This document shows positions 1 to 7,360 of a stretch of 38,433 nucleotides of DNA, one piece after another. Within the stretch, counting starts at the first letter, position 1, and every line of letters begins with the position of its first letter. The DNA is from an uncultured Veillonellaceae bacterium (GTDB lineage Bacteria; Bacillota; Negativicutes; Selenomonadales; Selenomonadaceae): positions 1-38,433 of the forward strand of contig CADCIX010000021.1 in NCBI GenBank assembly GCA_902801565.1, given 5' to 3'. The notes under the pieces are model-generated. The model saw only the letters and a program-made list of their open reading frames with translations. It had not been told where the DNA came from and made no database searches. The translations under genes were made by a program, and so were the position numbers.

Positions 1-95
1 GTTCCACCTGTTCCCATTCCGAACACAGTAGTTAAGCATCAAGAGGCCGAAAGTACTTGGCTGGCGACGGCCCGGGAGGATAGGTAATTGCCGGT
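1..95 (+). rRNA. rrf: 5S ribosomal RNA, 3' part
   Basis: The window begins inside a 5S rRNA gene. The conserved CCGAACACAG block, the AAGTACTTGG-CTGG arm and a closing GGGAGGATAGG stretch are all present. Roughly the first 20-25 bases of the gene lie outside the window. The 3' end is placed at the CCGG just before the T-rich run at 95-104, which can act as the terminator. This is the tail of an rRNA operon; tRNA-His and tRNA-Trp follow. Confidence 0.9.
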
Positions 96-107
96 TTTTC
101 TTTTACT

Positions 108-191
108 ACGAAATCTTAGCGAGTCAAGCCCGAAGGGCGCAGAATCGGTTAGATTTCGTGTAAGGGCGTAGTGCGAAACATCGTTTCGCAC
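108..191 (+). other. Structured spacer between 5S rRNA and tRNA-His
   Basis: The non-coding stretch between 5S and tRNA-His holds three inverted repeats. A 9-base arm ACGAAATCT (108-116) is matched perfectly by AGATTTCGT (151-159). It encloses a small GCCC-GAA-GGGC hairpin (128-138). A separate 9-bp perfect hairpin with a 3-base loop, GTGCGAAAC/GTTTCGCAC, lies at 171-191, ten bases before tRNA-His. The hairpins are seen directly. A role in processing the rRNA-tRNA transcript or a dispersed repeat are both possible and not decided by the sequence. Confidence 0.5.
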
Positions 192-200
192 GGAGTTTAT

Positions 201-277
201 GGCGGCTTTGGTGAAGTGGTTAACACACTGGATTGTGGCTCCAGCATGCATGGGTTCGACCCCCATAAGTCGCCCCA
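201..277 (+). tRNA. tRNA-His (GTG)
   Basis: A complete cloverleaf with anticodon GTG in the loop TTGTGGC. The acceptor stem GCGGCTT pairs with AAGTCGC. The extra 5' G at 201 (G-1) faces C73, the identity pair expected of bacterial tRNA-His. The CCA end is encoded (275-277). It is probably co-transcribed with the upstream rRNA genes, as no promoter is evident between them. Confidence 0.95.
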
Positions 278-283
278 TTTTTT

Positions 284-359
<76 letters not shown>

Positions 360-372
360 TTTGAAAGTATAG

Positions 373-407
373 CCTCCTCCGTTTTAGTAACGGTGGAGGT
401 TTTCTTT
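373..407 (+). terminator. Rho-independent terminator of the rRNA-tRNA unit
   Basis: CCTCC-T-CCGTT and AACGG-T-GGAGG form an 11-bp stem with one T-T mismatch and a 5-base loop. A T-rich tail TTTTCTTTT follows. It sits 13 bases after tRNA-Trp. Confidence 0.88.
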
Positions 408-445
408 TGTTTTGGGGGACAATTTTAAGTAGGGGAGATGATTCC

Positions 446-1396
446 ATGGAGCAGCAGCGCTTTGACCAGATTTTTCGACCAATCTATTATAAACTTCTTA
501 AAAAGCTGGATTTGCGGCAAATGCACTTTGCCTATTATACAAGTGCAATGACCGGTCTTAACATTCTTAAGGATCGCTCCTTATGGATGAGGGCTGCCGC
601 CTGCATGAATGACTATCGGGAAATCGATTATGGCATTCAGCTGCTGAATCAATCGGTTTACAGCTCTGATGAGCGGAGACGGAAGCTGCGGGAGATTGCC
701 GGGAAGCTCCGCTGGGGGGACAATATCCTGGAATATCTTCTGGGGGATTTGAATAGGAACAAGCAGAATTTCATCACACATACCTATTTGGCCTGTGTGA
801 CGGAACATGATCTCTTGAAGAATGAGCATGGCCGCCTTTCCATGTGGAGAGCTTATGGGCGCAAGACTGGTGTGGCATTTGTGTTGAAACCGTCTGCCAT
901 CATTTATCCAACCAGCACATTGCCTTTGCAGATTTCTCCTGTGAAATATGAGACTCAGGAGGATTTTGACCATAGCATTGACTATATGCTGTGGCATATT
1001 GAACGGAACATAGATGTTATTTCTTCCTATAAGCCTATGGAGGTTCTTGAGCAGTTCATCCATGTTATCCTGCTGTCCCTGTTTTCCGTGAAGCATCCTG
1101 GCTTTCAGGAAGAGCAGGAGTGGCGCATCATATACCAGGACAAACAAAAAGAGAAGCTGGATTATTCTCTTGTAAGTGTAGATGGTATACCGCAGATTGT
1201 ATACAGGCTTCCTCTTTATGGCCCGGAAGATGCGGTTCAAAGAGGAATTTCCATGAATGATGCGCTGGAGCATATCATCATCGGACCGACACAATACGGT
1301 GATGTGATATTCACTGCATTTGTGAAGATCTTGGAAGAAATGGGGATTGAGCGCCCTGCTGACAGGGTTTATATTTCCAATATTCCGTTAAGATAA
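446..1396 (+). CDS. DUF2971 domain protein
   Basis: A 316-residue soluble protein without signal peptide or membrane segment. The features of DUF2971 (PF11185) are visible: an early AYYTSAMTGLNIL segment followed by MNDYRE (matching the family's Y.s...l..il and MND..E pattern), a central SMWRAYG..TGVAF block, and KHPGFQEEQEWRI towards the C-terminus. DUF2971 proteins are widespread and of unknown function; many occur next to mobile or defence genes, but no such neighbour is seen here. The ATG at 446 is chosen because AGGGGAG lies 8 bases upstream. An in-frame TTG at 407 would place the start inside the terminator tail. The gene is alone, and converges on the VanW gene. Confidence 0.85.
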   Translation: MEQQRFDQIFRPIYYKLLKKLDLRQMHFAYYTSAMTGLNILKDRSLWMRAAACMNDYREIDYGIQLLNQSVYSSDERRRKLREIAGKLRWGDNILEYLLGDLNRNKQNFITHTYLACVTEHDLLKNEHGRLSMWRAYGRKTGVAFVLKPSAIIYPTSTLPLQISPVKYETQEDFDHSIDYMLWHIERNIDVISSYKPMEVLEQFIHVILLSLFSVKHPGFQEEQEWRIIYQDKQKEKLDYSLVSVDGIPQIVYRLPLYGPEDAVQRGISMNDALEHIIIGPTQYGDVIFTAFVKILEEMGIERPADRVYISNIPLR

Positions 1397-1419
1397 TAGA
1401 ATCTTGAAAAGACATAGAA

Positions 1420-1450
1420 GAGAGGCGGCATCGTAAAGATGCCGCCTCTT
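1420..1450. terminator. Bidirectional hairpin between DUF2971 and VanW genes
   Basis: AGAGGCGGCAT (1421-1431) and ATGCCGCCTCT (1439-1449) form a perfect 11-bp stem with a 7-base loop between two convergent genes. The T-runs on either side are short. A second perfect hairpin (GGCTTCT-ATG-AGAAGCC, 1469-1485) stands directly after the VanW stop codon on the minus strand. Confidence 0.65.
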
Positions 1451-1489
1451 GAGGTATCGAAGGAGCGAGGCTTCTATGAGAAGCCGGTC

Positions 1490-2734
1490 TTAAGTCCTTG
1501 GTGTGTCGTAGGAATCGGTATGCATGTATTCCCGGTCGATGACCTCTCCATTGCGGGTATAAATGCGGTAGATGGTCGGATGCATCCTGGAACCTTCGTT
1601 TTCTAAGGAAATAGTATTTCCCTGAAGGTCTGACTTTGCACCGAGAACATAGATGGTCAGGGAACTGCCATAGGTTCTGGCAAGCAGATAGACGTTGTGG
1701 GGAAACTGGTTCATGAATTGGAAATCCAGAAGTCCGTCTGCCACAGTGGCATCGCGACCAGGGGGACAATAGGAAGAAGGAAAGAAATGTGGTGTGCGCA
1801 GGGTAGGCGTTAGCCCGGCAAGCAAGACCGCATTGTAGAGTGTGGAACTCACCTGGCAGACACCGCCGCCTACATCCTGTTCCGTTTTTCCATCGATGAT
1901 GACGGGAGCATCTTTGTAGCCGGCACTTTCTGTACGCTGTCCGACCGTGTTATTGAAGGAGAAGACGGTGTTGCTCCTGACGAGGATGTTGTCAAGATGG
2001 CTGGCAGCAATCATGATGTTGTCGCCACGGTCGCCGTAGTAGAAGTCGGTAGTGTAAGAAGCGAGGACGCTGTCAATGGGAGCAAGATCTGCATCGACAA
2101 TGGCAGGCGGCTGATCTGCAGGCTCAAGGACGACAATCTTGGGATGCTGGAAGGAAAGAAGCTGAGGCTCCAGGGCATCCGCGATTGACTTTGTATCCAA
2201 GGTTTTGCCGACGACACAGGGAATATGCCTCAGGGAACCGTCCGGCTGAAAATCCATGGAGGCATTGACCGGGGGAGCATTTACTGCATTGGCAACTTCC
2301 TGGAGTTTGTTGGCCAGAAGCTGGCGGTCATAATCTGCAGTGAACTCCACCGAGCGTCCGGTGATAGCATATTTCAGCTGGCTCATGAGGTTTTCCAGGG
2401 CAGTTCCTTCCCTGCCGATGGAATAGGCATTTTCCACGGCACCATCGATGTTTCCGTGGAGATTGATTTCCTCGGGCTTGATTGTCCAGGTTTTTTCCCC
2501 ATATTGCAAAAGAATGGCCATTTGGGAAATGCGGTTTTCGGCAGTTTTTTCAAAAAAATGCCTGGCATCTTCTTTTTTCATGCCCGACAAAGACGCTCCC
2601 ATGGATTGTACCCCCATGATGACGCGATCCTTGTTGGCTGTTGACACGGAGACGCAGCCGATGATGCCTATGAGCAGACAGAAGAAAAAAGTGGAAAGGG
2701 CGACAATTTTTCCGGTAGATAACGATGAATGCAT
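1490..2734 (-). CDS. VanW family protein, membrane-anchored or lipoprotein
   Basis: 414 residues. The N-terminus has a hydrophobic segment (about residues 10-27) ending in IIGC at Cys27, which fits a lipobox, so the protein is either a lipoprotein or anchored by one helix. The middle (about 30-210) resembles the peptidoglycan-binding-like domain (PG_binding_4) found ahead of VanW. The VanW domain (about 215-365) is clear: NTVFSFNNTVG, GGGVCQVSSTLYNA, and a C-terminal part ending in a beta-rich tail. The exact function of VanW is unknown; it is tied to the cell envelope and was named from a vancomycin-resistance cluster, but its presence alone does not mean resistance. The ATG is preceded by AAGGAGC. 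It is divergent from the two-component genes. Confidence 0.9.
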   Translation of the reverse strand: MHSSLSTGKIVALSTFFFCLLIGIIGCVSVSTANKDRVIMGVQSMGASLSGMKKEDARHFFEKTAENRISQMAILLQYGEKTWTIKPEEINLHGNIDGAVENAYSIGREGTALENLMSQLKYAITGRSVEFTADYDRQLLANKLQEVANAVNAPPVNASMDFQPDGSLRHIPCVVGKTLDTKSIADALEPQLLSFQHPKIVVLEPADQPPAIVDADLAPIDSVLASYTTDFYYGDRGDNIMIAASHLDNILVRSNTVFSFNNTVGQRTESAGYKDAPVIIDGKTEQDVGGGVCQVSSTLYNAVLLAGLTPTLRTPHFFPSSYCPPGRDATVADGLLDFQFMNQFPHNVYLLARTYGSSLTIYVLGAKSDLQGNTISLENEGSRMHPTIYRIYTRNGEVIDREYMHTDSYDTPRT

Positions 2735-2765
2735 GGTATTGCTCCTTGTTGATAAATTCTACCCT

Positions 2766-2794
2766 ATTATAACTTTTCTAAGAGGATGAAGCAA
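2766..2794 (-). promoter_or_regulatory. Sigma-70-type promoter of the VanW gene
   Basis: On the minus strand, TTGCTT (2789-2794) and a perfect TATAAT (2766-2771) are spaced by 17 bases. The -10 box lies 31 bases upstream of the VanW start codon. The -35 box matches only its first three positions. Confidence 0.6.
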
Positions 2795-2911
2795 TAGGAA
2801 TTTGGAAGGAATGGATATTCAGTATTTTTTCACGGTATTTCATTATGATAAGGGATATACTTGAAAAGAACAAAGCCTTGGAACTGGTTTTGATTTGAGG
2901 GGGAAATGCAG

Positions 2912-3589
2912 ATGCGTGTGCTTTTGGCTGAGGATGACAAGCGATTGGGGAAGCTCATCCAATATATGCTGGAGCAGAATGAGATTTCTGTGGAGTGGAT
3001 CACCAATGGCAGTGATATCTATGAGTACGCCATGTATACGGACTATGATATCCTGATACTGGACTGGATGATGCCGGGAGAAACAGGTGTGGATGCCTGT
3101 GCCCGCTTGAGGAAGGAAGGCTATGAGAAAGCGATACTCATGCTGACGGCGAGGGATTCCGTGGAAGATCGGGTCACAGGGCTTGATGCCGGGGCAGATG
3201 ATTATCTCGTGAAACCCTTTGAATTTGCGGAGCTTCTGGCGCGCTTGCGTGCCCTGGGGCGGCGCAGCACCCAGAAAATCCAGCAGGATATTGTGAAGGT
3301 TGGGGACTTCACACTGAACCGCACGGCAAAAGTCCTCAAGAAGAAGAAGCAAGTCATTCAGCTTTCTCCGAGGGAATTCCAGATATTTGACCTTCTGGCG
3401 CAGAACATCGGCATTGTCGTGCCACGGGATATCATTCTGGACCGGATTTGGGGGCTGGAGTCTGATGTGAGTTCCAACAATATCGATTCCTATATGAAGA
3501 TACTCAGGAAGAAATTGGAGCCTGGTGATGGGCAGAACCTCATCAAGACGGTTCGTGGTGTGGGCTATAAGCTGGAGGCAGAGAAATAA
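2912..3589 (+). CDS. OmpR/PhoB-family response regulator
   Basis: 225 residues: an N-terminal receiver domain (about 1-115) and a C-terminal winged-helix DNA-binding domain (about 130-225). The acidic pocket is D8/D9, the phosphorylated residue is D51 (LDWMMPG), and the switch residues are T79 and K101 (LVKPFEF). The effector domain carries LSPREFQIFDLL and the terminal TVRGVGYKL typical of OmpR/PhoB regulators. ATG 2912 is preferred over ATG 2906 because GAGGGGGA ends only one base before 2906. The gene is followed after two bases by its sensor kinase, so the two form one transcription unit. The target genes cannot be told from the sequence. Confidence 0.95.
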   Translation: MRVLLAEDDKRLGKLIQYMLEQNEISVEWITNGSDIYEYAMYTDYDILILDWMMPGETGVDACARLRKEGYEKAILMLTARDSVEDRVTGLDAGADDYLVKPFEFAELLARLRALGRRSTQKIQQDIVKVGDFTLNRTAKVLKKKKQVIQLSPREFQIFDLLAQNIGIVVPRDIILDRIWGLESDVSSNNIDSYMKILRKKLEPGDGQNLIKTVRGVGYKLEAEK

Positions 3590-3591
3590 GT

Positions 3592-4926
3592 ATGTCGCTA
3601 GGTATGTTTGGAAAGGGGAGGAGGAGGCTCACCCTTTTCTATTCCTGCATCATGTGTGTGTTTCTTGTCGTGTTGATCTTTGGCGTGCACAGGACGATGG
3701 AATGGGCCATATCCTCGGAGCAGGCAAGGGAACTCATTGATACGGCCTCCAATATTTCCGAGGCACAGACACATTTCAACCAGCATCCGGGAAGTCCCTT
3801 TGATGATAATAATCTTTACAAAAGTTCTAATGACCGTCTTTTTTTCTATATTTTTGACGATACCGGGCGCCTGGTGAATTTTTCCCGTGCATCCTTCCGG
3901 ATTGAGCCCTTCATTCTGGATGTCATATCCTCCAAGGAAATATTGGAGGGGGATGTGTCGGTGTATGGCAAGCCCGATGAGAAGGGGCGCATCATCAAGG
4001 TAATGATGACCTCCTGCCGGGTGTACAATACGGCGGGAATACCGGAAACCGTGTATGTGGGGAAAGACGTCACGGCCATGTACAATGGAATGCAAAAGGC
4101 CACCTATGCCTTGATTTTCCTTGGTGTTCTGGCGCTCATCATTGCGACGGCGGTGGGGCATGTCATGTCCGGAAAGGCGCTGGTGCCTTTGCGTGAGGCA
4201 TATGAGAAGCAGAGACAGTTTGCGGCGGATGCCTCCCATGAGCTCAGGACGCCCTTGGCAGTGGTGCTTGCCTCGGCAGAGCTTCTGGAGAATGATCCGT
4301 CTATTAAGTCACCCTTCCTGAAGCAAGTCATCAGCGATGTCCGGGATGAGGTCAAGAAGATGACCAAACTGGTCAGTGATCTTCTTGTGGTGGCACGCAG
4401 CGATAACCAGGCCTTGAAGCTGAAGCTGGCAAAGTTTGACCTGGCCGCGTTGCTTCAGCAGACGGTTCGCGTCATGCAGCCCCTGGCGGACAAGAAGGAG
4501 ATTGAGATCCTGACCGAGGGGGATATGAAGGAAACGGAGATTCAGGCAGACGAACAGAAGATCAAGCAATTGGTGCTGATTCTTGTGGATAACGCAGTGA
4601 AGTACACGCCGGAAAAGGGAAAAATTGTTCTGGAACTTCTGCCGGCGGAGCGGGGATTGGTTCGTTTTACCGTGCAGGATACAGGGATTGGCATTTCCAA
4701 AGAGAACCAGGAGAAGATCTTTGACCGCTTCTATCGTGTGGACAAGGCCCGTTCCAGGGAAATGGGCGGGAATGGGCTGGGACTTGCCATTGCCCAGGAA
4801 ATCGTGAACCTGCACAAGGGGAGCATCGCGGTGGAGAGCGAGCCGGGCAAGGGGACGAAGTTCATCGTGGAGCTTCGGACAAGGCTCAAATCCAAATTGG
4901 CACTGGACAGGCTGGCAGAAGTTTGA
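3592..4926 (+). CDS. Membrane sensor histidine kinase
   Basis: 444 residues. Two membrane helices (about 13-32 and 171-192) flank an extracytoplasmic sensing region of about 140 residues, which I do not recognise. HisKA dimerisation domain: ASHELRTPL with phosphorylated His216. The ATPase domain has an N box (DNAVKY, N334), G1 box (DTGIGIS, from D363) and G2 box (GGNGLGLAI, from about G392). Only a short linker separates the second helix from HisKA, so a canonical HAMP domain is missing or very reduced. It starts two bases after the response regulator and is its cognate kinase. The overall form recalls CiaH-like kinases, but the signal is unknown. Confidence 0.95.
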   Translation: MSLGMFGKGRRRLTLFYSCIMCVFLVVLIFGVHRTMEWAISSEQARELIDTASNISEAQTHFNQHPGSPFDDNNLYKSSNDRLFFYIFDDTGRLVNFSRASFRIEPFILDVISSKEILEGDVSVYGKPDEKGRIIKVMMTSCRVYNTAGIPETVYVGKDVTAMYNGMQKATYALIFLGVLALIIATAVGHVMSGKALVPLREAYEKQRQFAADASHELRTPLAVVLASAELLENDPSIKSPFLKQVISDVRDEVKKMTKLVSDLLVVARSDNQALKLKLAKFDLAALLQQTVRVMQPLADKKEIEILTEGDMKETEIQADEQKIKQLVLILVDNAVKYTPEKGKIVLELLPAERGLVRFTVQDTGIGISKENQEKIFDRFYRVDKARSREMGGNGLGLAIAQEIVNLHKGSIAVESEPGKGTKFIVELRTRLKSKLALDRLAEV

Positions 4927-5001
4927 TAAGCAGCAGGGAAAATAGATCTCTATGTCGAATCTGTATGTATTCAGAAAATTTTCGATAGGGGGTTGGTCGA
5001 C

Positions 5002-5292
5002 TTGATAAAGAACATGAAACTGTTTGTCGTCATGAAGCTGGAATATGGGGAAGGGGAGGAGAATGTTTTTTCCACCGTCCTCAATGTCACTTCCAGCAAG
5101 AGCACGGCAGAGACCTTCAAGGAGCATTACGAAGAGGAGTTTGCCGATGAGATCCATGCAAGCCACAATGGACGATGGGTTGCCATTCGCATGCATCAAT
5201 GCCTGATTCAGCTGGATGATGAGATCATTGCCCCGGATATGTTCATTCGTTTCATCGAGGGAAGCGACAAGGAAATGAAGGAAAAATTCTGA
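5002..5292 (+). CDS. Small protein of unknown function after the kinase
   Basis: A 96-residue protein that I do not recognise. It is acidic, has no signal peptide or membrane helix, and looks like a small alpha/beta fold: MKLFVVMKLEYGEGEE, then a predicted helix around TAETFKEHYEEEF, then WVAIRMHQCLIQLDDE. The TTG at 5002 is chosen because AGGGGG (4987-4992) lies 9 bases upstream; a TTG at 4993 abuts that site, and ATG 5014 is the other option. It lies 75 bases after the kinase gene on the same strand, so it may be read from the same transcript. A perfect hairpin follows. Confidence 0.7.
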   Translation: MIKNMKLFVVMKLEYGEGEENVFSTVLNVTSSKSTAETFKEHYEEEFADEIHASHNGRWVAIRMHQCLIQLDDEIIAPDMFIRFIEGSDKEMKEKF

Positions 5293-5311
5293 TAACATAA
5301 AGAAGAAAATG

Positions 5312-5354
5312 AAGAAGGCTGGCGCAATTGTGTATGCATTGCGCCAGCCTTCTT
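5312..5354. terminator. Bidirectional terminator hairpin
   Basis: A perfect 17-bp stem (5312-5328 with 5338-5354, core GAAGGCTGGCGC) with a 9-base loop lies between two convergent genes. The A-rich left flank and T-rich ends (AAGAA / TTCTT) give a usable T-tract on both strands. Confidence 0.8.
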
Positions 5355-5364
5355 GCTGTGTAGA

Positions 5365-5574
5365 TTACTTTTTCAAAACGGTCTCTTTGAGAACCTCTGT
5401 CATTGCCTTCTGGACGATGCGCATGACATCCTCCAGCACAGCGTTGTAGAGATCGCCACCGTCAGTAACGCCGCGACCGTTTGCAGTAATGAAGAACTTC
5501 TTGGGATGCTCCAATCCCTTATAAGCCTCATCCAGCTTATCCTGGACGAGCTTCTCCAGTTCCTGTGCTGTCAT
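5365..5574 (-). CDS. Small protein of unknown function
   Basis: A 69-residue protein that I do not recognise. It begins MTAQELEKLVQDKL and contains two amphipathic helical stretches around a turn-rich middle (NGRGVTDGGDLYN). There is no signal peptide. The ATG at 5572-5574 is chosen because GAGGTGA lies 5 bases upstream on the minus strand; an in-frame upstream start at 5622 would add 16 residues with no ribosome binding site. It stands alone, convergent to the gene at 5002-5292 and divergent from the secreted-protein gene at 5717. Confidence 0.65.
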   Translation of the reverse strand: MTAQELEKLVQDKLDEAYKGLEHPKKFFITANGRGVTDGGDLYNAVLEDVMRIVQKAMTEVLKETVLKK

Positions 5575-5716
5575 TCTAGTCACCTCTTTTCTGCGAAACA
5601 GGCTTTTATACATCTTACACAATTCTAATGTTCGACTAAAGACGCTCTAATTCCTGCAAAATAAAATAAAACTATGGAAAGTTCCTGGAAAATTATTTTT
5701 GGAAAGGCGATGGGAC

Positions 5717-6454
5717 ATGATGATCATGACAAAAAAGATGATTGCAGGGATGATGGCAGGGGCAGTGCTCCTTGCCGGAGGGTTTACTTATGTACAGGCA
5801 TCGCAGCAGGAGAACGGCAAGCATGACCGCATCGAGTGCAAAGGGCAGCCGGGGATGCTGCAGCCTCCACAGATGGATACGGATACGGTGGCACAGAAGA
5901 TTGCCGATACCTTCCAAGTGAATAAGGACGAGGTCCTGGAGGCCCTCAATGACAAGAAGGATTTCCGCAATGTAGGACATGCGGCCATGCTGGCAAAGAT
6001 CAGCGGCAAATCCTTCAAGGATGTATTGGCGATGAAGACGGAAGACAAACACTGGAAGGAGATACAGGAATCCCTGGGGGTTACATGGGAGCAGATGAAA
6101 GAGGAGATGAATTCCCTGACGGCAAGCCGTATTGCGGAGCATGGCAATGTGGATGAGAGCACCGCAAAGGCACTCCTGGGAGATGGCTATCTTCCGCAGG
6201 ACATTGAAGCAGCGGCAGTCCTGGCAAAGGAATCGGGCAAAAACATCCAGTCTGTTCTCGAAATGAAGAAAATCAATAATCGGTGGGAAGATATTGCTAA
6301 ATCTTTGGGCGTTGATGCCAAGTCCCTTTGGAATGGCAAGGGAGGTTTTGGCGGCCCTAATGGAATGATGATGCCGCCGGGCGGTTTTGGAGACATGCAT
6401 GCCAAGGGAGGTTTTCAGGGAGAACCGCCACAGATGCCTGGAGGCGAGGGATAA
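5717..6454 (+). CDS. Secreted protein with two internal repeats and Gly/Met/Pro-rich tail
   Basis: 245 residues, family not recognised. The N-terminus is a Sec signal peptide: MTKK, a hydrophobic core (MIAGMMAGAVLLAGGF), then VQA as the likely cleavage site. The body has two related segments. Residues about 79-127 (containing HAAMLAKISGK, DVLAMKTEDKHW, ESLGVTWEQM) align with about 156-204 (AAAVLAKESGK, SVLEMKKINNRW, KSLGVDAKSL). Before the first copy stands VAQKIADTFQVNKDEVLEAL. The tail (from about 206) is rich in Gly, Met and Pro. A role in the periplasm or at the surface is inferred from the signal peptide only. ATG 5717 is chosen because AAAGG lies 9 bases upstream. Confidence 0.75.
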   Translation: MMIMTKKMIAGMMAGAVLLAGGFTYVQASQQENGKHDRIECKGQPGMLQPPQMDTDTVAQKIADTFQVNKDEVLEALNDKKDFRNVGHAAMLAKISGKSFKDVLAMKTEDKHWKEIQESLGVTWEQMKEEMNSLTASRIAEHGNVDESTAKALLGDGYLPQDIEAAAVLAKESGKNIQSVLEMKKINNRWEDIAKSLGVDAKSLWNGKGGFGGPNGMMMPPGGFGDMHAKGGFQGEPPQMPGGEG

Positions 6455-6472
6455 AATATATATGATGCTGTA

Positions 6473-6517
6473 TAACATAAGGAGCAATGCCGTTCTATGG
6501 CATTGCTCCTTATGTTA
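6473..6517. terminator. Bidirectional terminator, 19-bp perfect stem
   Basis: TAACATAAGGAGCAATGCC (6473-6491) pairs perfectly with 6499-6517 around a 7-base loop. It separates the convergent secreted-protein and LuxR-type genes and ends 6 bases from the LuxR stop codon. Confidence 0.82.
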
Positions 6518-6522
6518 TGTGT

Positions 6523-7278
6523 TTATTTACCGTTGCCATTGCCATTACCGTTGCCATTGCCATTACCGTTGCCATTGCCATTACCGTTGCCATTGTCGTT
6601 GTTGAAGTACATGATCAGCCCCGTGCGATTGGTTACTCCGTATTTTCGGTAGAGTTTGGAGAGGGCCTTTTTGACGGTAATTTCCGCGACACTCATGTGC
6701 TCGGCAATTTCCCGGTTGGACAGCCCCTGCCGGAGCAGGGTGACGATGAGCCGTTCCCTGGAGTCCGTCTTGCGGGAACCACGGAAGAGGCGCCGGTTCT
6801 TGCGGGCAGCCTGCATGGCGAAAAGCTCTTTTTCTGCCAGCTTTGACCAGGCGATGGAATTGATGAGATGGAAGATTTCCCATCTCTTTTCAATGTTGTT
6901 CTCTGCATCAATGATTTCTGGCTGCGGAAGCCGGCGGTAAAGGAATGTGGAATGCTGACACTCCCGCATGGTGTAAAGGCTGGTATTCTGCGGTTCCACA
7001 TCATTGTTTATGATGCAGAGCCAGTGCTCTTTGCCGACGGGAACCGCACGACAAAATTCTTCGAACAGCTTGCAAGCAAACATGGATGGCCGGCCTTCCA
7101 TGAAAGCCTTCTTGACGGCATCCCTGCCTTCGGCATGGGCGGATTTTGCGGCGCCCACCCAAATGATGTCCGGTGCCATGTAGTCAAAGAGTACATCCAG
7201 GTTGTTCTCAATGTAATACGCATGGATGATCTTGCGCGTCAGATCACAAATCTCTTTTTCTTCGTTGTTGAATTTCAT
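6523..7278 (-). CDS. LuxR-type regulator with SnoaL/NTF2-like sensor domain and (Asn-Gly) tail
   Basis: 251 residues. The N-terminal half (about 8-130) reads like a SnoaL/NTF2-like domain (helical start, FDYMAPDIIWVGAAKS, EGRDAVKKAF, then beta strands), a fold that often binds a small ligand. The C-terminus carries a LuxR helix-turn-helix (about 174-223): LRQGLSNREIAEHMSVAEITVKKALSKL split over its scanning and recognition helices. Residues 229-250 are eleven Asn-Gly dipeptides and a final Lys, encoded by an 18-base tandem repeat. The ATG is preceded by AAGGAG at 9 bases. It is a cytoplasmic transcription factor; ligand and targets are unknown. The Asn-Gly tail is not part of either domain. 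Confidence 0.85.
   Translation of the reverse strand: MKFNNEEKEICDLTRKIIHAYYIENNLDVLFDYMAPDIIWVGAAKSAHAEGRDAVKKAFMEGRPSMFACKLFEEFCRAVPVGKEHWLCIINNDVEPQNTSLYTMRECQHSTFLYRRLPQPEIIDAENNIEKRWEIFHLINSIAWSKLAEKELFAMQAARKNRRLFRGSRKTDSRERLIVTLLRQGLSNREIAEHMSVAEITVKKALSKLYRKYGVTNRTGLIMYFNNDNGNGNGNGNGNGNGNGNGNGNGK
6529..6594. repeat. 18-bp tandem repeat encoding the Asn-Gly tail
   Basis: The unit CGTTGCCATTGCCATTAC is repeated exactly three times (6531-6548, 6549-6566, 6567-6584), followed by a partial fourth copy. Read on the minus strand it encodes (Asn-Gly)n. Because the unit is a multiple of three, and also built of near-identical 6-base subunits, gain or loss of copies would change tail length without breaking the frame. 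Confidence 0.9.
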
Positions 7279-7360
7279 GTATTTTTACTCCTTGCATGAA
7301 AATAATTACGTTTATTATATATCATATAAGGAATTTTTAAAGTATACATGAGTATAGTTT

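Noticed and set aside
407..445. Upstream TTG start for the DUF2971 gene
   Set aside because: It lies in the terminator tail without a ribosome binding site; ATG 446 has AGGGGAG at good spacing.
6531..6600. Short repeats considered as a CRISPR array
   Set aside because: The 18-bp units are directly adjacent with no spacers, and they encode an Asn-Gly tail in frame.
7279..7360. Possible promoter for the LuxR-type gene in the AT-rich gap (minus strand TATAAT near 7315)
   Set aside because: The gap is AT-rich, so a TATAAT is expected by chance, and no acceptable -35 box stands at the right distance.
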